From contig SSBO01000009.1 of assembly GCA_005281725.1 (NCBI GenBank), forward strand, positions 5,154,363 to 5,218,362: DNA of 64,000 nucleotides, written 5' to 3'. Positions 53,301 through 64,000 of this stretch are shown here, piece by piece. A program made the translations under genes and the position numbers. The DNA comes from Wuchereria bancrofti (Eukaryota > Nematoda > Chromadorea > Rhabditida > Onchocercidae). Every line of letters starts with the position of its first letter. The first letter of the stretch is position 1. The notes below the pieces were generated by a model. It had not been told where the DNA came from, did no database searches, and was given only the letters and a program-made list of their open reading frames with translations.

Positions 53301-56300
53301 AAATCCGTTCACACATTCTGCAGTTCTTTTCAATGCGGATCAAAAACTTATTGTACTAAACAAAAGAAAGTACTACGTTTTAAACGGATAACGTGCTCGA
53401 GTGAGTAAGAATTATTCAGAGATATACTGTACTTGATGAAATTCTGTGGTACTTATCGAAAACCAGCATTAGATATAATTGGTTTCATAATACCACAATG
53501 GAAGATACGTCAGAAACCGAATAGTTTAAAACACAAATATTCAATTTTCTTCATGTGCCAGTTAAAAATTTGCTTAAATTAATTGCTATAATTCGATGCT
53601 ATTCATAATTAATTCATTGATATAATTCATATTAAATTCAGTGTTACAAAAAATTCAATTTATTAAGTCTGCCCACATTATTCCTTTACATAAGTAAACC
53701 ACTTAAAATCGGAGTATTATTCACTAGAAATCATTGTTTAAAATTTTGTATAACCTTAATTTTTTTAAATAATTTTAATTTTTTCCTTTTTAAAAAATTT
53801 AAAGAATGTCGGACTTGTATAACGGACAGTAGTAACTTCTAAGATTTTTGCTATTTCCGGTCAAACAAAAGAGGCTATCCTGCGTGGATTTGGCATTAAT
53901 GGATTACATATCCTTCCTTGGGTTTCCTTTCTCATTTTGTACAAAGTTTTCAAGTGTATGGATTCTCGAACTGAAACACTCTCCTCACTGAAATGACATT
54001 TGCAAACAAATTTTTCTCCAAAATGTTCAAACTAATTTTTAATAAAACATATTTCAGATATTACAAAGTGCGTACAGTCTGGAGAAAAAAGTAGATGTTT
54101 AGCAGAAAAGTGCATCAGGAATAGTAAACAATCTATTAGTACAAGCCTTTTGCGCTAATTAGTGAAGTACTGCTGAGTAAAGCATAAAAGTGAACGGAGA
54201 TCTGAGATTATAGGAAACAAAATAGTCTGAGATCAATCAAAGAGATATCCTTTAGATTAAAGAATCGACAGACATGCACTGTTTTGCACTTCAGAGCAAT
54301 TTCTGTTTCTACATTGGGTTCGTAATTAACTATTACTGATCGATTCTTTAAGAAATTAATTAATTATCTCATATATTGATGATTGTCACATTGTTCAAAT
54401 TGCAACCAGCATAATAGTAGGTGAACATAAAAGTCAACCTGGACAAGTCCTCGAGCATTCTATCTGTGACAAGAAATTGTTCTGATTGCCTCGTATGCCG
54501 TTGTATTGGAAAGGTAAACACCCACGATCATCAGCGTTGTAGTACCACCGCGACAGACCCGCATTTCCAGAACCCGGTGAAAGAGGTACCGAACAGGGGT
54601 TTGTTGCTAAAAACATTTGTAATTCTCCACAAGTTTAATCAGTACCGAAGCCACAGTTTCAAAAAGATAATGATTCACAGAAATAGCTTCGCCTTGCTAA
54701 ATTTATGTTATACTAACAGATGTTATTTTTGTTATTTTTGAATAGTCCGTTATCTAATCGAAATTCTTCATAAAAAAACGTAAAAATGTTACCTCCAGGA
54801 CAGCAAACAGATGTTTCCGGTGTCAAACCAATATGACACCAGAAATTTACCGGACACACCTCTTTATTTATGGCTGAGCAAAAGAGTATTTGCCCTGTAG
54901 TAGTCGTTGCCGGTTGTCCAATACATGGATTTTCTAACGGACGACACCGAAGCTGACAGGCTGCCTTCAGGTATAAGAATTTCAGAAGAAATCATTTAGT
55001 TGTTATTAAATCAAAACTTATTCTCTATAAGAAATATTAGATAACGCAAGATAGTGAGGTTGACATATGCAAATAGTTGTGCGGTGTTTTCTTAAACAAC
55101 TTATTTGCAAAATTTCTTTTCATTCATATCAATAGAACTTGCAACCACGTATATAGAATGATCAGTTTAGTCAATCACACCAGTGGCATCTGAATCTGTT
55201 TTTAGTGACTACCCACATCTGACATAAGCGAATAAACGTGTAGTGTTATTATTTAGCTTCTAATTCTAAAATTATAGTTTTACGCTCTTGAATTATTTCT
55301 TAAACTCTCTCTACAGGAAATCTTTTAAACAGATTTTCTCAGGGATTAACAAATACATCCCATTATCATACCAATTACAAAATTAAAAAGAAAGTCCACT
55401 TACCTGTGATAAAAAGTTATTCTGATTTCCCTTCATGCCTTGATATGTAAAAACTCGACATACCCTTGTCATTGCGTCGTAATAGTAACGTTCTAATTTT
55501 TCATTACCCTCACCTACTGTCATAGGCAAATTACATGGGTCATTAACTGCTGAAATTATAATATTTGTTATCGAGTGATTTAAGTGTAAACTGCGTAGCA
55601 TTCAATGGCATACGGATTTTTTTAGAACAATGTAGAAAATGTATAATTTCAAGATTTTAATACATTGTCAAAAGACATCACCTCCGGGACAGCAAATTGT
55701 AGTAAATGAATTGCTACCAGGATTGCACCAGTAACCATTGGGACAACTGTTTACGTAGAGTGTTGATGCAACACACGTTTGATAAACACCGTTTGAAGTG
55801 GAGAACGGTTGACCTAAAAGGTAAAGTAGATCCGAGTTTCTAGGTTTTCTGTGGTTCAGTTTACAAAATTAAGTTTATCTGAGATTAAAATTAGTTTAAG
55901 TCTACTATTAAGAACTTCAGACAACAGTTCAAACCCATCGTCAAGTTAAATTTAAATTTAATTGTATTTATTTAGATCTGACTGAATAAATTTAAAAACC
56001 AAACCATCAGGACAAGGATTTATTCTGCAGGCAATTTCACAATTCTCTTGGCTTAAGAAATTATTGGCATTGCCATGCAATCCATTATATGTGAACATTT
56101 CACAGGTGCCTTTCTTCGAATTGTAATACCATCGTTGCAGTGATCCACTACCAATACCGCGAGCCAATGGTTGCGAGCAGCGATTTCCTTCTGTAAAATA
56201 AACTTCAAAAAGATGAAGATTTTTACTTTCTTTGAATAGTTTCAAGAAATTTGGAAAACTTTTGAGGAAAAAAGTTCATCAATTGTTTTAAAATAGTACC

Positions 56301-59300
56301 GAAAGGACAACAAATTGTAGTTCGTGATGTTGACCCATAATGGCAATAGGTACCACTAGGACAGGCCTGTGAACTGGAACATGTTTGCAGTGGCAGTGTT
56401 ACTGCACGATCACATGGATTCACGAAAACTAAAGTATGATAGACAGAGAGCTATATGATACATAAAAAGAAGCGAATTCTCGTTTAAATGAAACAGTTTC
56501 TTACTTGCAAAAAATGCATAATTCGAAATGCGCAAACCTGTGCAAGTGGCTGCACAATCAGCTTCAGTTATGAAATTATTTTGGTTTCCTTTTCTGCCAT
56601 TGTACTCGAAAGTTTTACAGGTTAATGCAGCTGCATCATAATACCAACGGTTGGCAGGTGATGCAGGTGCTCCTCTGATGCCAACTGATAGTGGCATCTT
56701 GCATGCTGAAGAATTAGTTTCCGCACCAGGACAACATTGGTACTCGCTTGGTACAAGGCCTAGATGGCACCAATATTTTGGCCCACAGCTATTTTCACCG
56801 AACGTGCACAGACGTGGTTGATTGGTGCTGATTTCCAACAATGGAACACCTTGTGGACATACATTCACATAGGCTAGAAACAAAATACTTTTTTCAGTTG
56901 AATCATATGCAAATAATTTTCGGTTGATAACACATTAAAATTTGTAAAAGTCTGATAAGGGACTCTATAGCACAGCTATATAGTAAAGTTTGATTATCAA
57001 TAAGAAATAAATGGGTAAAATTCGACTTAATCCTCCATTTTTGATAAGTAAATTAGTAAAAGTACCAGGACAAGTCAGTTGGCATCCTTGTTTGCTGATA
57101 AAGTTGTTCTCATTGCCCATCGTTCCATGATAAGTAAATGACAGACACTGCCTGGTATTCACATCATAGTACCATCGCTGCAAGTTTGCATTACCCATTC
57201 CTGCTGTCACTGGTTGCTGACAAACTGCATATCCTTCTGCTGCAGAATTCATTACTTGAAAACTAACGCAAGAATTGGTACCGGTTTAAGAAGTAATTTC
57301 AAGTGTAAACGATGAAAATTTACGATTCCTCAAACATTTAGAAATCAGATGAAATAGGTACCTCTTCCTGGACAGCACACGGTTGTTTGTGAGACTGCGC
57401 CGATATGGCACCAATAACCATTAGCACATTGGTTATGAGAAAGACAATGCTGTGGACGCTCTCTTCGTCCCATTTGCGCTTCACCCAAAGCACATGGATT
57501 CACAAATACTGAAATTGGATGCAAAATTGAGAAATTTGTCGCGGATTTTAATATCGCGAAACTCTAAAATATTACATAGAGTTGTGAATATGAGTAAGAA
57601 ATATGTTCTATGAAATTCTTTGCAATAATGTTTATATTTTGGACTCTTTGTTTGCAATCTTATGTTTAACCTGTAAATCTTTTATATACTGTTTACACGG
57701 TACCAGCTCCTCATTTAGTTGACCTCACTGATGGTTTGCCACTAATTGTAAATTATCCTTGAATCTATGAGGTTAACAACTTTTGCTTAACTGATATCCT
57801 TTGGGGTTTGTCAACTAGTAAATAGATTTGCTTGTAAACCAGGTCAACAGCTCTTTGTTAGACCGATTACTCTTTCGGTAGGTCAACCTCATATTGTAAA
57901 TCATATACTTTGTTTACGCATATAGCTTGCTATATAAGGAGGTCACCCTTGTTGAAAGGGGCATTGTGTGTTTTTTACCAAAAACAAGAGAGTTCAATTT
58001 CAATTGTTCTCTATCAAGTTATTGTACTATTGCTTCTGTTAATAAAGGAATTATTATATTCCTCTGTTACCCCACATATTTACATCTACATCCAACGGAT
58101 ACATCCAGCGATCAACAACCTCTCACAAAATAATAAATTAAATCATCAAATCTACCACGATAAATTTTGCTTCCACGATAAAATTATAGGAACTTAAGTA
58201 AATTCAGCTGGAAAATAACCAATTGTTATAACTTCGTAACCGTTTTTCATTTTGCGATGAATAAATTTTGCATTCGAATGGTAAATGATAAATTTTTAAA
58301 GATGTGTAATAGTTGATCTCATTAAAATGAGATGATCTGAACAGCGGAAATTTGATTACATTGACTTCAAATGTTTTTATTTAACAAATGAATTATTTTA
58401 AGAACTGTGAGAATGGAAGACTGTACTGACCAGGACAGGCTTGTTCGCATTCTTGTTGGCTGAGGAAATTATTTTGGTTCCCGTACAAGCCACTGTAGAT
58501 AAATGATACACATTTATGGATGTTGCTGTTGAAGTACCATCGTTGAAGATTGGCTCCACCATGACCGATTGCAAGTGGTAATTGACATGCAGTCGATTCC
58601 TCTACTGCAATAAGTAATGCAAGTATGGTAAAAATGCACTTAGAGCTCGGTGAAAAGCAAAATTTCATTTCTGCAATCGATCAGTTGTTTAGTGTTTTGA
58701 ATTGCATTTGATGTTTAGTATAAGTTCACATAAGATTCGTCCTAATGACGTTCACTGGCGAATAAACATACCATTTCTAATGTCCTAATATCCACTTCGG
58801 AATGAACCTAATTTCGAAGGTGTTTTTAAAAAATTGTAATCCTATTTGATGTATCATATAAAGAAAGCTAAGCGAAAATTACCTCTGCCTGGACAACAAA
58901 GTGTCGTTAGCAGTTCAGCTCCGATATGGCACCAGAATGTCGAACTGCATGAATTCAACGATTTGCTGCATATTTTGATATGACCGTTGCTATGCATTTC
59001 TGGATTACCGGAGCCACACGGATTTGTGAATCCTGAATTTAAGATGGAATTAATAAGAGGTGATATATCCACAAATTTGTCGTACTATTTTTCCATACAC
59101 CTACAACGTCTGAGCAAGAAACTCTGTAGAAGAAATCATGGTACAAATAGCTTTTACGAACAAAATTACTGAACCTAGTTACTATGAAATGTAGGGTCAG
59201 TCCTGACTGAATTGAAATACCAAGAAAATATAAATCGCACCGGATGGAAGGGACTGTATTTAGCTCCGATACAAAAGATGCTGGAAGATAATTAAGGAGT

Positions 59301-62300
59301 AATTTGAATCTGTGCAAAGTAATATAGGTGGTTTTGCTATCGTGCTAATGGTGCCTGATGAAGGAACAGATACTTTACCACTTTAGGTACTAACTGTCGG
59401 AAAAAACCGAATTATAATGTCTAGAAATAATATTATATTGAATCCGGGGAACTTAAAATTGTCATGTTTGAACATTCCTTGGACAACTATTCCAATCCCA
59501 CGTACGAAATCATTCATCTTATATTCATCTTACATGTATCTGAGCTTATTTGCAGTGTTTGTTAACAAAGAATACGTGTTGGAATTTGTCCCCAATTAGA
59601 TTGTTTACAGCTATCAGCTCCTTACTTAGTTCACGTCCGTTGTTGTTTTGTTGGTTTCTTACTAACACTAAATTATATTCGGATTTGATAAGGTTGACAG
59701 CATTTCGTTTACCTGACCTCCTCTGTGCTACTGCGATATTGCAAATGTTATGAGTTCATGCTTACTATATTTTTGGATAGCAATCTGACATTCACTGGCT
59801 ACCGCACAACTATTTCCTCGAACTATTTTGTTCAATAACTATTATCAATGATAATCTTTGTCCCAATAAAAAAAAAATTGGTCAAACGTTGTCTTTTCTG
59901 CAAAGCAACAACTATTCAGCTCTACAATCTACTCAAATCAAACCCTATTTTACGATACCAAAAATCACCTGGACAGTGTTGCTGACACTGCTGTTGTGTT
60001 AAAAAATTATTCTGATTTCCTTGCATTCCACCATAGCTGAATGGAATGCAGTTTAAAATGTTCTGATCGAAATACCATCGTTTTAAGTTGGCATCACCAG
60101 AACCAAACGCTAGCGGTAATTTGCAAATAGCCCGACCTTCGACTACAAATAAAGAGAAAAAAATTTATCTACCATCATCATAGTTTGAGAATTTTGATAA
60201 TATCTAAAAGAACTCATATCAATTCTACTTTTTGTATCGATTTTTCTAGAATGATGCAAAATACGACACAGTCTAAAAGCCATGTACTTCAGGTGATATG
60301 TAATTTGCCTTTATATGCAAAAATTGAAGAAAAAGCGATTAAGTTACCTTTTCCGGGACAACATACTGTTGTTTGCGGTACTGAGCCAATATGGCACCAA
60401 TGTGTTATTGCACAATTGTTATAAGTTGAGCTACATAACGGGCGATTATTGACTCCTTGCTGTGGTTTGCCGGATAAACACGGATTCTCGAATGCTGCAA
60501 ATTCTGGTTAAAATCGACTTTGAATCTTTTTCAGAATGTAACAACGCATTTATTTGTATCTATTGCTACACTCTGAAAAGAGCTCATTTACACCCCAAAC
60601 CTGCAGAGAGAAGCTCTCTTGCCGTCAATGCTCAGAACTTCCAAACTGATTACTTCTTGATCATTATTTCTTCTTTTTTGAAAGTTCTCAGTTCTTGGTA
60701 TCAAAACAAAGGTATCACATACTTATCGAGAAGAAATTGGGAAATTTCGGGAAACACATATCATTGTTTCGTTCTTAAAATAAATCTATTCCTTTGAATT
60801 TTAACATTCAAATTAAAAGATTTAACCGTAACAAGTTCTGTCACATATTTCTTGGTTTAGAAAGTTATTTTGTGTTCCTTTCAAGCCAGCGTAAACGAAA
60901 GGCATGCATCGTTGACTAGCAATATTCCAGTACCATCGCTGTAACTGATAATTCCCTTGGCCTTGATCCACTTGTTGCTCACATGCATTACCACCTGTAA
61001 ATTTAAAAGAATACTGCTGAAACACTGTAAACTTAAAAAAAAGACAACAGAAAGTTTAACCAAGGTTCGGACAGCAAACAGTTGTTTGTGGCTCAGCTCC
61101 AATGTGACAATAATGCCCGGTAGGACATACTGATGGTTTAGCTGGTGAACACTGCATAGTATTTCCTTGAATTTGATATGGTTCTCCCGCAGCACATGGA
61201 TTCGCTGAAGGAGGCCAATTTTGTTATTTTAATAAGGTCGATTTTTTGAAGGGAAAACCAATATTCTTAAGAATGTCTTCCTGAAACTTAAACTTTATTT
61301 TATTGTAAACTTATAATTGAGCTTGAAGAACTGAAAAAACTGACCAAAACAAGTCATTTGGCAATCATTCTGATTTAAAAAGTTATTTTCGTTGCCCTGC
61401 AATCCCCTATAAATGAATGGTTCACAGTGTTTTGAAATGGTATTGAAGTACCATCGTTGTAGAAAGGCATTCCCCAAACCTATATTCAGCAGTTGGTGAC
61501 ATCGGTCTCCAATTGCTGAAATATGATATTATCTGTTCAGTCCTGAAAAGTAACCAAATTAAGATGACCAGATCAATTCGTGCCATCCAATAGTGCTCCT
61601 CTACCCATGATGAGTTGCTGTATGTGGCGATGAATCAGTTATTATTCAGTGCATTCAGTTGTGCTGTTCTGCTGGAGACAAAGTATTTTCATGCAAGTGA
61701 ACAATTCCAAGTTGCACTTATATTGCTTAGATCTAGACTCAAGCTAGGAACACTGTAATTTTACAAATGATATTCATAAAATGCAAACACAAATAATATT
61801 CATTAAATTAAGTTTTATTGTTGATTTTACGTGATCGATTGCAGCAGACAGTGGTTAGCTGAGACTGTCCAAAATGACAGAACTGGTTGACACCACAAGC
61901 GCTGTCACCAAAACATGGTATTTGAGGTGTGCTGCTACCATGTGAGCAAGGACTCAATGCTTCTGCAAAAATATGAATTGACTTAGCAGTTTGTCGCAAA
62001 TATGCAGTAGTATAGCTTAAGTGGAAGAAGACTTTGTGACAAATAGAATTCTTCATAGTACCATGGCAAAATTTTTTTCGTCATGTAGAGAGGGATTTGT
62101 TTTTAAACCTGGACACTGTTGTTGACATTCTTGTAAGGATTCGAAATTGTTTCGGTTTCCATCAATACCATGATAATCAAATTGCTCGCATACTCTGGTA
62201 TATTTGTTGAAATAATATCGAGCTTGCAAGGTTTTTCCATGCCCTTGATCCAAATCCTGCTTGCACGGATCAACTGTAACTTAATAATGAACATGAAAGG

Positions 62301-63322
62301 TTTCGTACCAATGTATGTGTTAGTAATGTTGTTTTTCTTCAAGCTAAAATTAAAGTATTCTATAAGTAAGCCTCAAAAAAAAAAAAACGCTGTAACGTGT
62401 AACATTATATTTTGATAATAAAGTGAAGAAAGATTTGCTCTGTATCTGACATATTCGGCCAATTATGATACAGCCATTATAAGAGCGTTTTGAAGCGGAA
62501 AAGTTATGGTAGCGAGTGAAAAGCTTTGGAAAACAGAAACCTTCACATAATCTTTTGCAGTTGTGAATTGATGGGAAATTATTTCCGTTAGCGCAACAAC
62601 CGGACCAGTAAAACAACTCACATCGCATCCTAATTGAGTTATAGTACCATCGTGGTATACGATATGGACCATTGCCTATTTGCTGAGGTAGACTACATGC
62701 TTTGGCACCTAAAAAATCCGTTTTTGTATAAATATTTCTTAAGCAGCTCCTCAAATTTACATAAATTCGATAAGCACTATCAAATGGAGATTGTGAAGTG
62801 AATAATCATCTAAAAATAGTGGGGAAATTAACCGCGGACTTGGCTTGATGGATCAAATGAAAACGAAAATTGTTGCGGCATTGCTACACTTCGCTGTTTT
62901 ATCAACTTATGTCTAATGCCAATATTATCGTAAGTTTGAAAGTACTGATTTTGAACCTGAAAGGAAATACAAACTCATAATGCGCAAAAATTAATAGGGA
63001 AAATTTTTTTGTCTTTGAGTAAGGAATAGTAAGAAATAAACAATGATGATAAACAGCACTTATTACAAATCATGGGTTAATTTAATTGGTAGTAATTGAT
63101 ACTATTAAATTCAGTTAATGAATGAAGGATTTTCAGGCGAAAACGATCCATAACGTTTCGCGCAGTTCTATTTTTACCGTCAGAAAGATTATAAAGCTAA
63201 TTTCGTCGTACTTTTGGAAGGTATTCTGAATCCGTATTGTTGAAAGGTAATTTGCAGCATATAACTATCAATCGGAAGTAACCAATGATGATAGACAGTA
63301 GTAAATTTTGCGGTACAAACAT
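50331..63322 (-). CDS. Secreted protein with 12 Kunitz domains alternating with 9 lustrin-like Cys-rich modules (1198 aa, 23 exons)
   Basis: A large extracellular Kunitz (K) / lustrin-type cysteine-rich (L) protein. Exons: 63322-63212, 62956-62833, 62708-62541 (K1), 62273-62109 (K2), 61962-61831 (L1), 61515-61345 (K3), 61204-61061 (L2), 60994-60827 (K4), 60494-60348 (L3), 60142-59969 (K5), 59032-58883 (L4), 58604-58431 (K6), 57508-57362 (L5), 57239-57066 (K7), 56873-56538 (L6+K8), 56428-56300 (L7), 56190-56005 (K9), 55813-55682 (L8), 55549-55404 and 54964-54793 (K10 end, L9), 54606-54439 (K11), 51032-50956 and 50432-50331 (K12); 3597 nt. A hydrophobic leader (NLLLSIIIGYFRLIVICC) opens it; an in-frame upstream Met at 63412 is possible. 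K domains read like LQRWYYN...GNQNNFLSQ..C...CPG. L modules read NPC...C...C....YWCHIG...TTVCCPG. K2-K11 lack Cys14 and Cys38; K12 has all six. Role unproven: matrix, cuticle or protease control. Confidence 0.88.
52727..52865 (-). pseudogene. Decayed Kunitz exon inside the intron between K11 and K12
   Basis: On the minus strand an acceptor-like TTTTCAG (ending 52866) is followed by CAGTT, as in the K10 exon start. Recognisable remnants WYYSSKSMS and YTELGRNGNNFFSNYE then appear in two different frames, followed by TGTCCAG|GTGGGC, the same exon end and donor found on live Kunitz exons. It is 139 nt long (live units are about 165-174), has an early in-frame stop and at least two frame breaks, and the cysteine codons expected at BPTI positions 5, 30, 51 are gone. 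Inclusion would shift the frame, so it is surely dead as coding sequence. Confidence 0.75.
57690..58130 (+). mobile_element. Possible solo LTR or LTR fragment in the intron between K6 and L5
   Basis: The segment starts TGTTTACACGG, contains a TATA-like TATATAAGGAGG at about 57931, and has AATAAAGG at about 58040 followed by T/C-rich DNA. It ends near CACA, an order seen in LTRs. The first 130 bp or so have a diverged relative at 59603-59735. No target-site duplication, primer-binding site or retroelement coding was found, so the ends are uncertain. Confidence 0.35.
59603..59735 (+). repeat. Diverged copy of the 57690 repeat in the intron between K5 and L4
   Basis: It shares with 57690-57820 the start TGTTTACA, then CAGCTCCT and TTAGTT, and further on ACTAA...TAAATTAT, AGGTTAACA versus AGGTTGACA, and CTTAACTGATATCCT versus TTTACCTGACCTCCT. 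Similarity is roughly two thirds by eye. Confidence 0.6.
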
Positions 63323-64000
63323 TGTATTCAGCGCCTTCGTTTTATTGCAAAGCCATGTAAAATTAAAAAGGTGAAATTTCCATTTTCTGAAAATAATATG
63401 AAATTTAAACAAATATTTACTTAAGATTATCTGAAGATTTAAGACAAGAATAAACTGGAAAAAATAAGCAATATGATAAATTTTATGTTTTGATTAACAA
63501 ACCATTTTGTCGATCATTTTCTTCTGGAATAAAACAAACAAGCTTTAAATAGATTTTTTTTTGCATTTTGAAAGTGAGGTATGAGTAACAAAATATTAAC
63601 GAATATTAACAGAAAAAGACAAAAAAGCATTCTGCCAGCTATAAACTCAATGCGGCAAATTACCTTTTGTTTTCATGTTAATCAAATTTTCCTGAAGTTT
63701 TAGCTCAAAATAGGAACCAATATTAAAAAATTAATATAAAAAGTTGTGTTGCAATTTTTATGACAGTTTAACTTGCGGTATCCCATTCAGAATCTTCAAA
63801 GGAATGTGTTTATCAATTTATCCTTTAAAAGTCGTGATATGTCTACTATTTAGTTGCTCCTCTACAGCATGATCGAGCGAGTTTCATACTGATAAAAAAC
63901 AGTAGTGTCTGTAATCAAAGAAGATCTTCCGTTTTTTAATTGGAAATAGATAAAACATCACCATTTTCTCAACTGATAGCGTGTCAGTTTGCAACCAAAA
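63323..64000. other. Upstream flank of the Kunitz-array gene
   Basis: AT-rich, with no supported exon. It presumably carries the promoter and any leader exon of the minus-strand Kunitz gene, but no motif was recognised. Confidence 0.4.

Noticed and set aside
51033..54438. Further live Kunitz or cysteine-rich exons between K11 and K12
   Set aside because: Only the decayed exon at 52727-52865 was found; K11 and K12 join directly in matching phase.
57910..58197. 95-codon plus-strand frame in a Kunitz-gene intron
   Set aside because: Falls within the possible LTR fragment and lacks any retroelement protein motif.

Overview
The window looks like nuclear DNA of a nematode, most likely a parasitic clade III (filarial-type) species. 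It is strongly AT-rich. Every confident gene is split by introns of about 100 nt to several kb with T-rich TTTTCAG/TTTTAG acceptors. Gene content is metazoan, including a Kunitz/cysteine-rich array of a kind common in nematodes. The species assignment is inference; no marker gene fixes it. I rebuilt exons by hand from splice signals, reading phase and family resemblance. For each multi-exon model from an ATG to a stop, the exon lengths sum to a whole number of codons.

Layout. 1-1411 (+): C-terminal exons of a polypeptide GalNAc-transferase (Golgi O-glycosylation). 2810-5979 (+): complete membrane-anchored short-chain dehydrogenase of the retinol-dehydrogenase type. 8365-9104 (-): tentative two-exon secreted orphan. 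About 9.1-19.7 kb: gene-poor DNA with a CA microsatellite and several hairpins. 19711-20666 (-): 200-residue orphan just downstream of, and on the same strand as, an RNF207-like RING/B-box gene (21014-25036, -), in an operon-like arrangement. 26352-27749 (-) TMED10 and 28340-30469 (+) YIPF4: two early-secretory-pathway genes arranged head to head about 590 bp apart. 32300-33480 (+): small secreted single-Kunitz protein. 35306-43239 (-): ten-exon, 811-residue acidic, helix-rich orphan with a proline-rich segment near the C-terminus. About 43.3-50.3 kb: gene-poor. 50331-63322 (-): 23-exon gene for a 1198-residue secreted protein with twelve Kunitz domains alternating with nine lustrin-like cysteine-rich modules.

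Most notable. In the big Kunitz gene, domains 2 to 11 have all lost the same two cysteines (BPTI Cys14 and Cys38), while the last domain keeps all six. A decayed Kunitz exon with near-intact splice sites lies in the intron before the final domain. Diverged repeats shared by two introns suggest that Kunitz plus cysteine-rich units were duplicated with their introns, or that the same element inserted twice. Other points are an identical 133-bp copy of a TMED10 exon/intron junction outside the gene, a perfect hairpin across a YIPF4 splice acceptor, and a 43-bp-period tandem duplication carrying the stop codon of the small orphan gene.

No rRNA, tRNA or CRISPR array was recognised.
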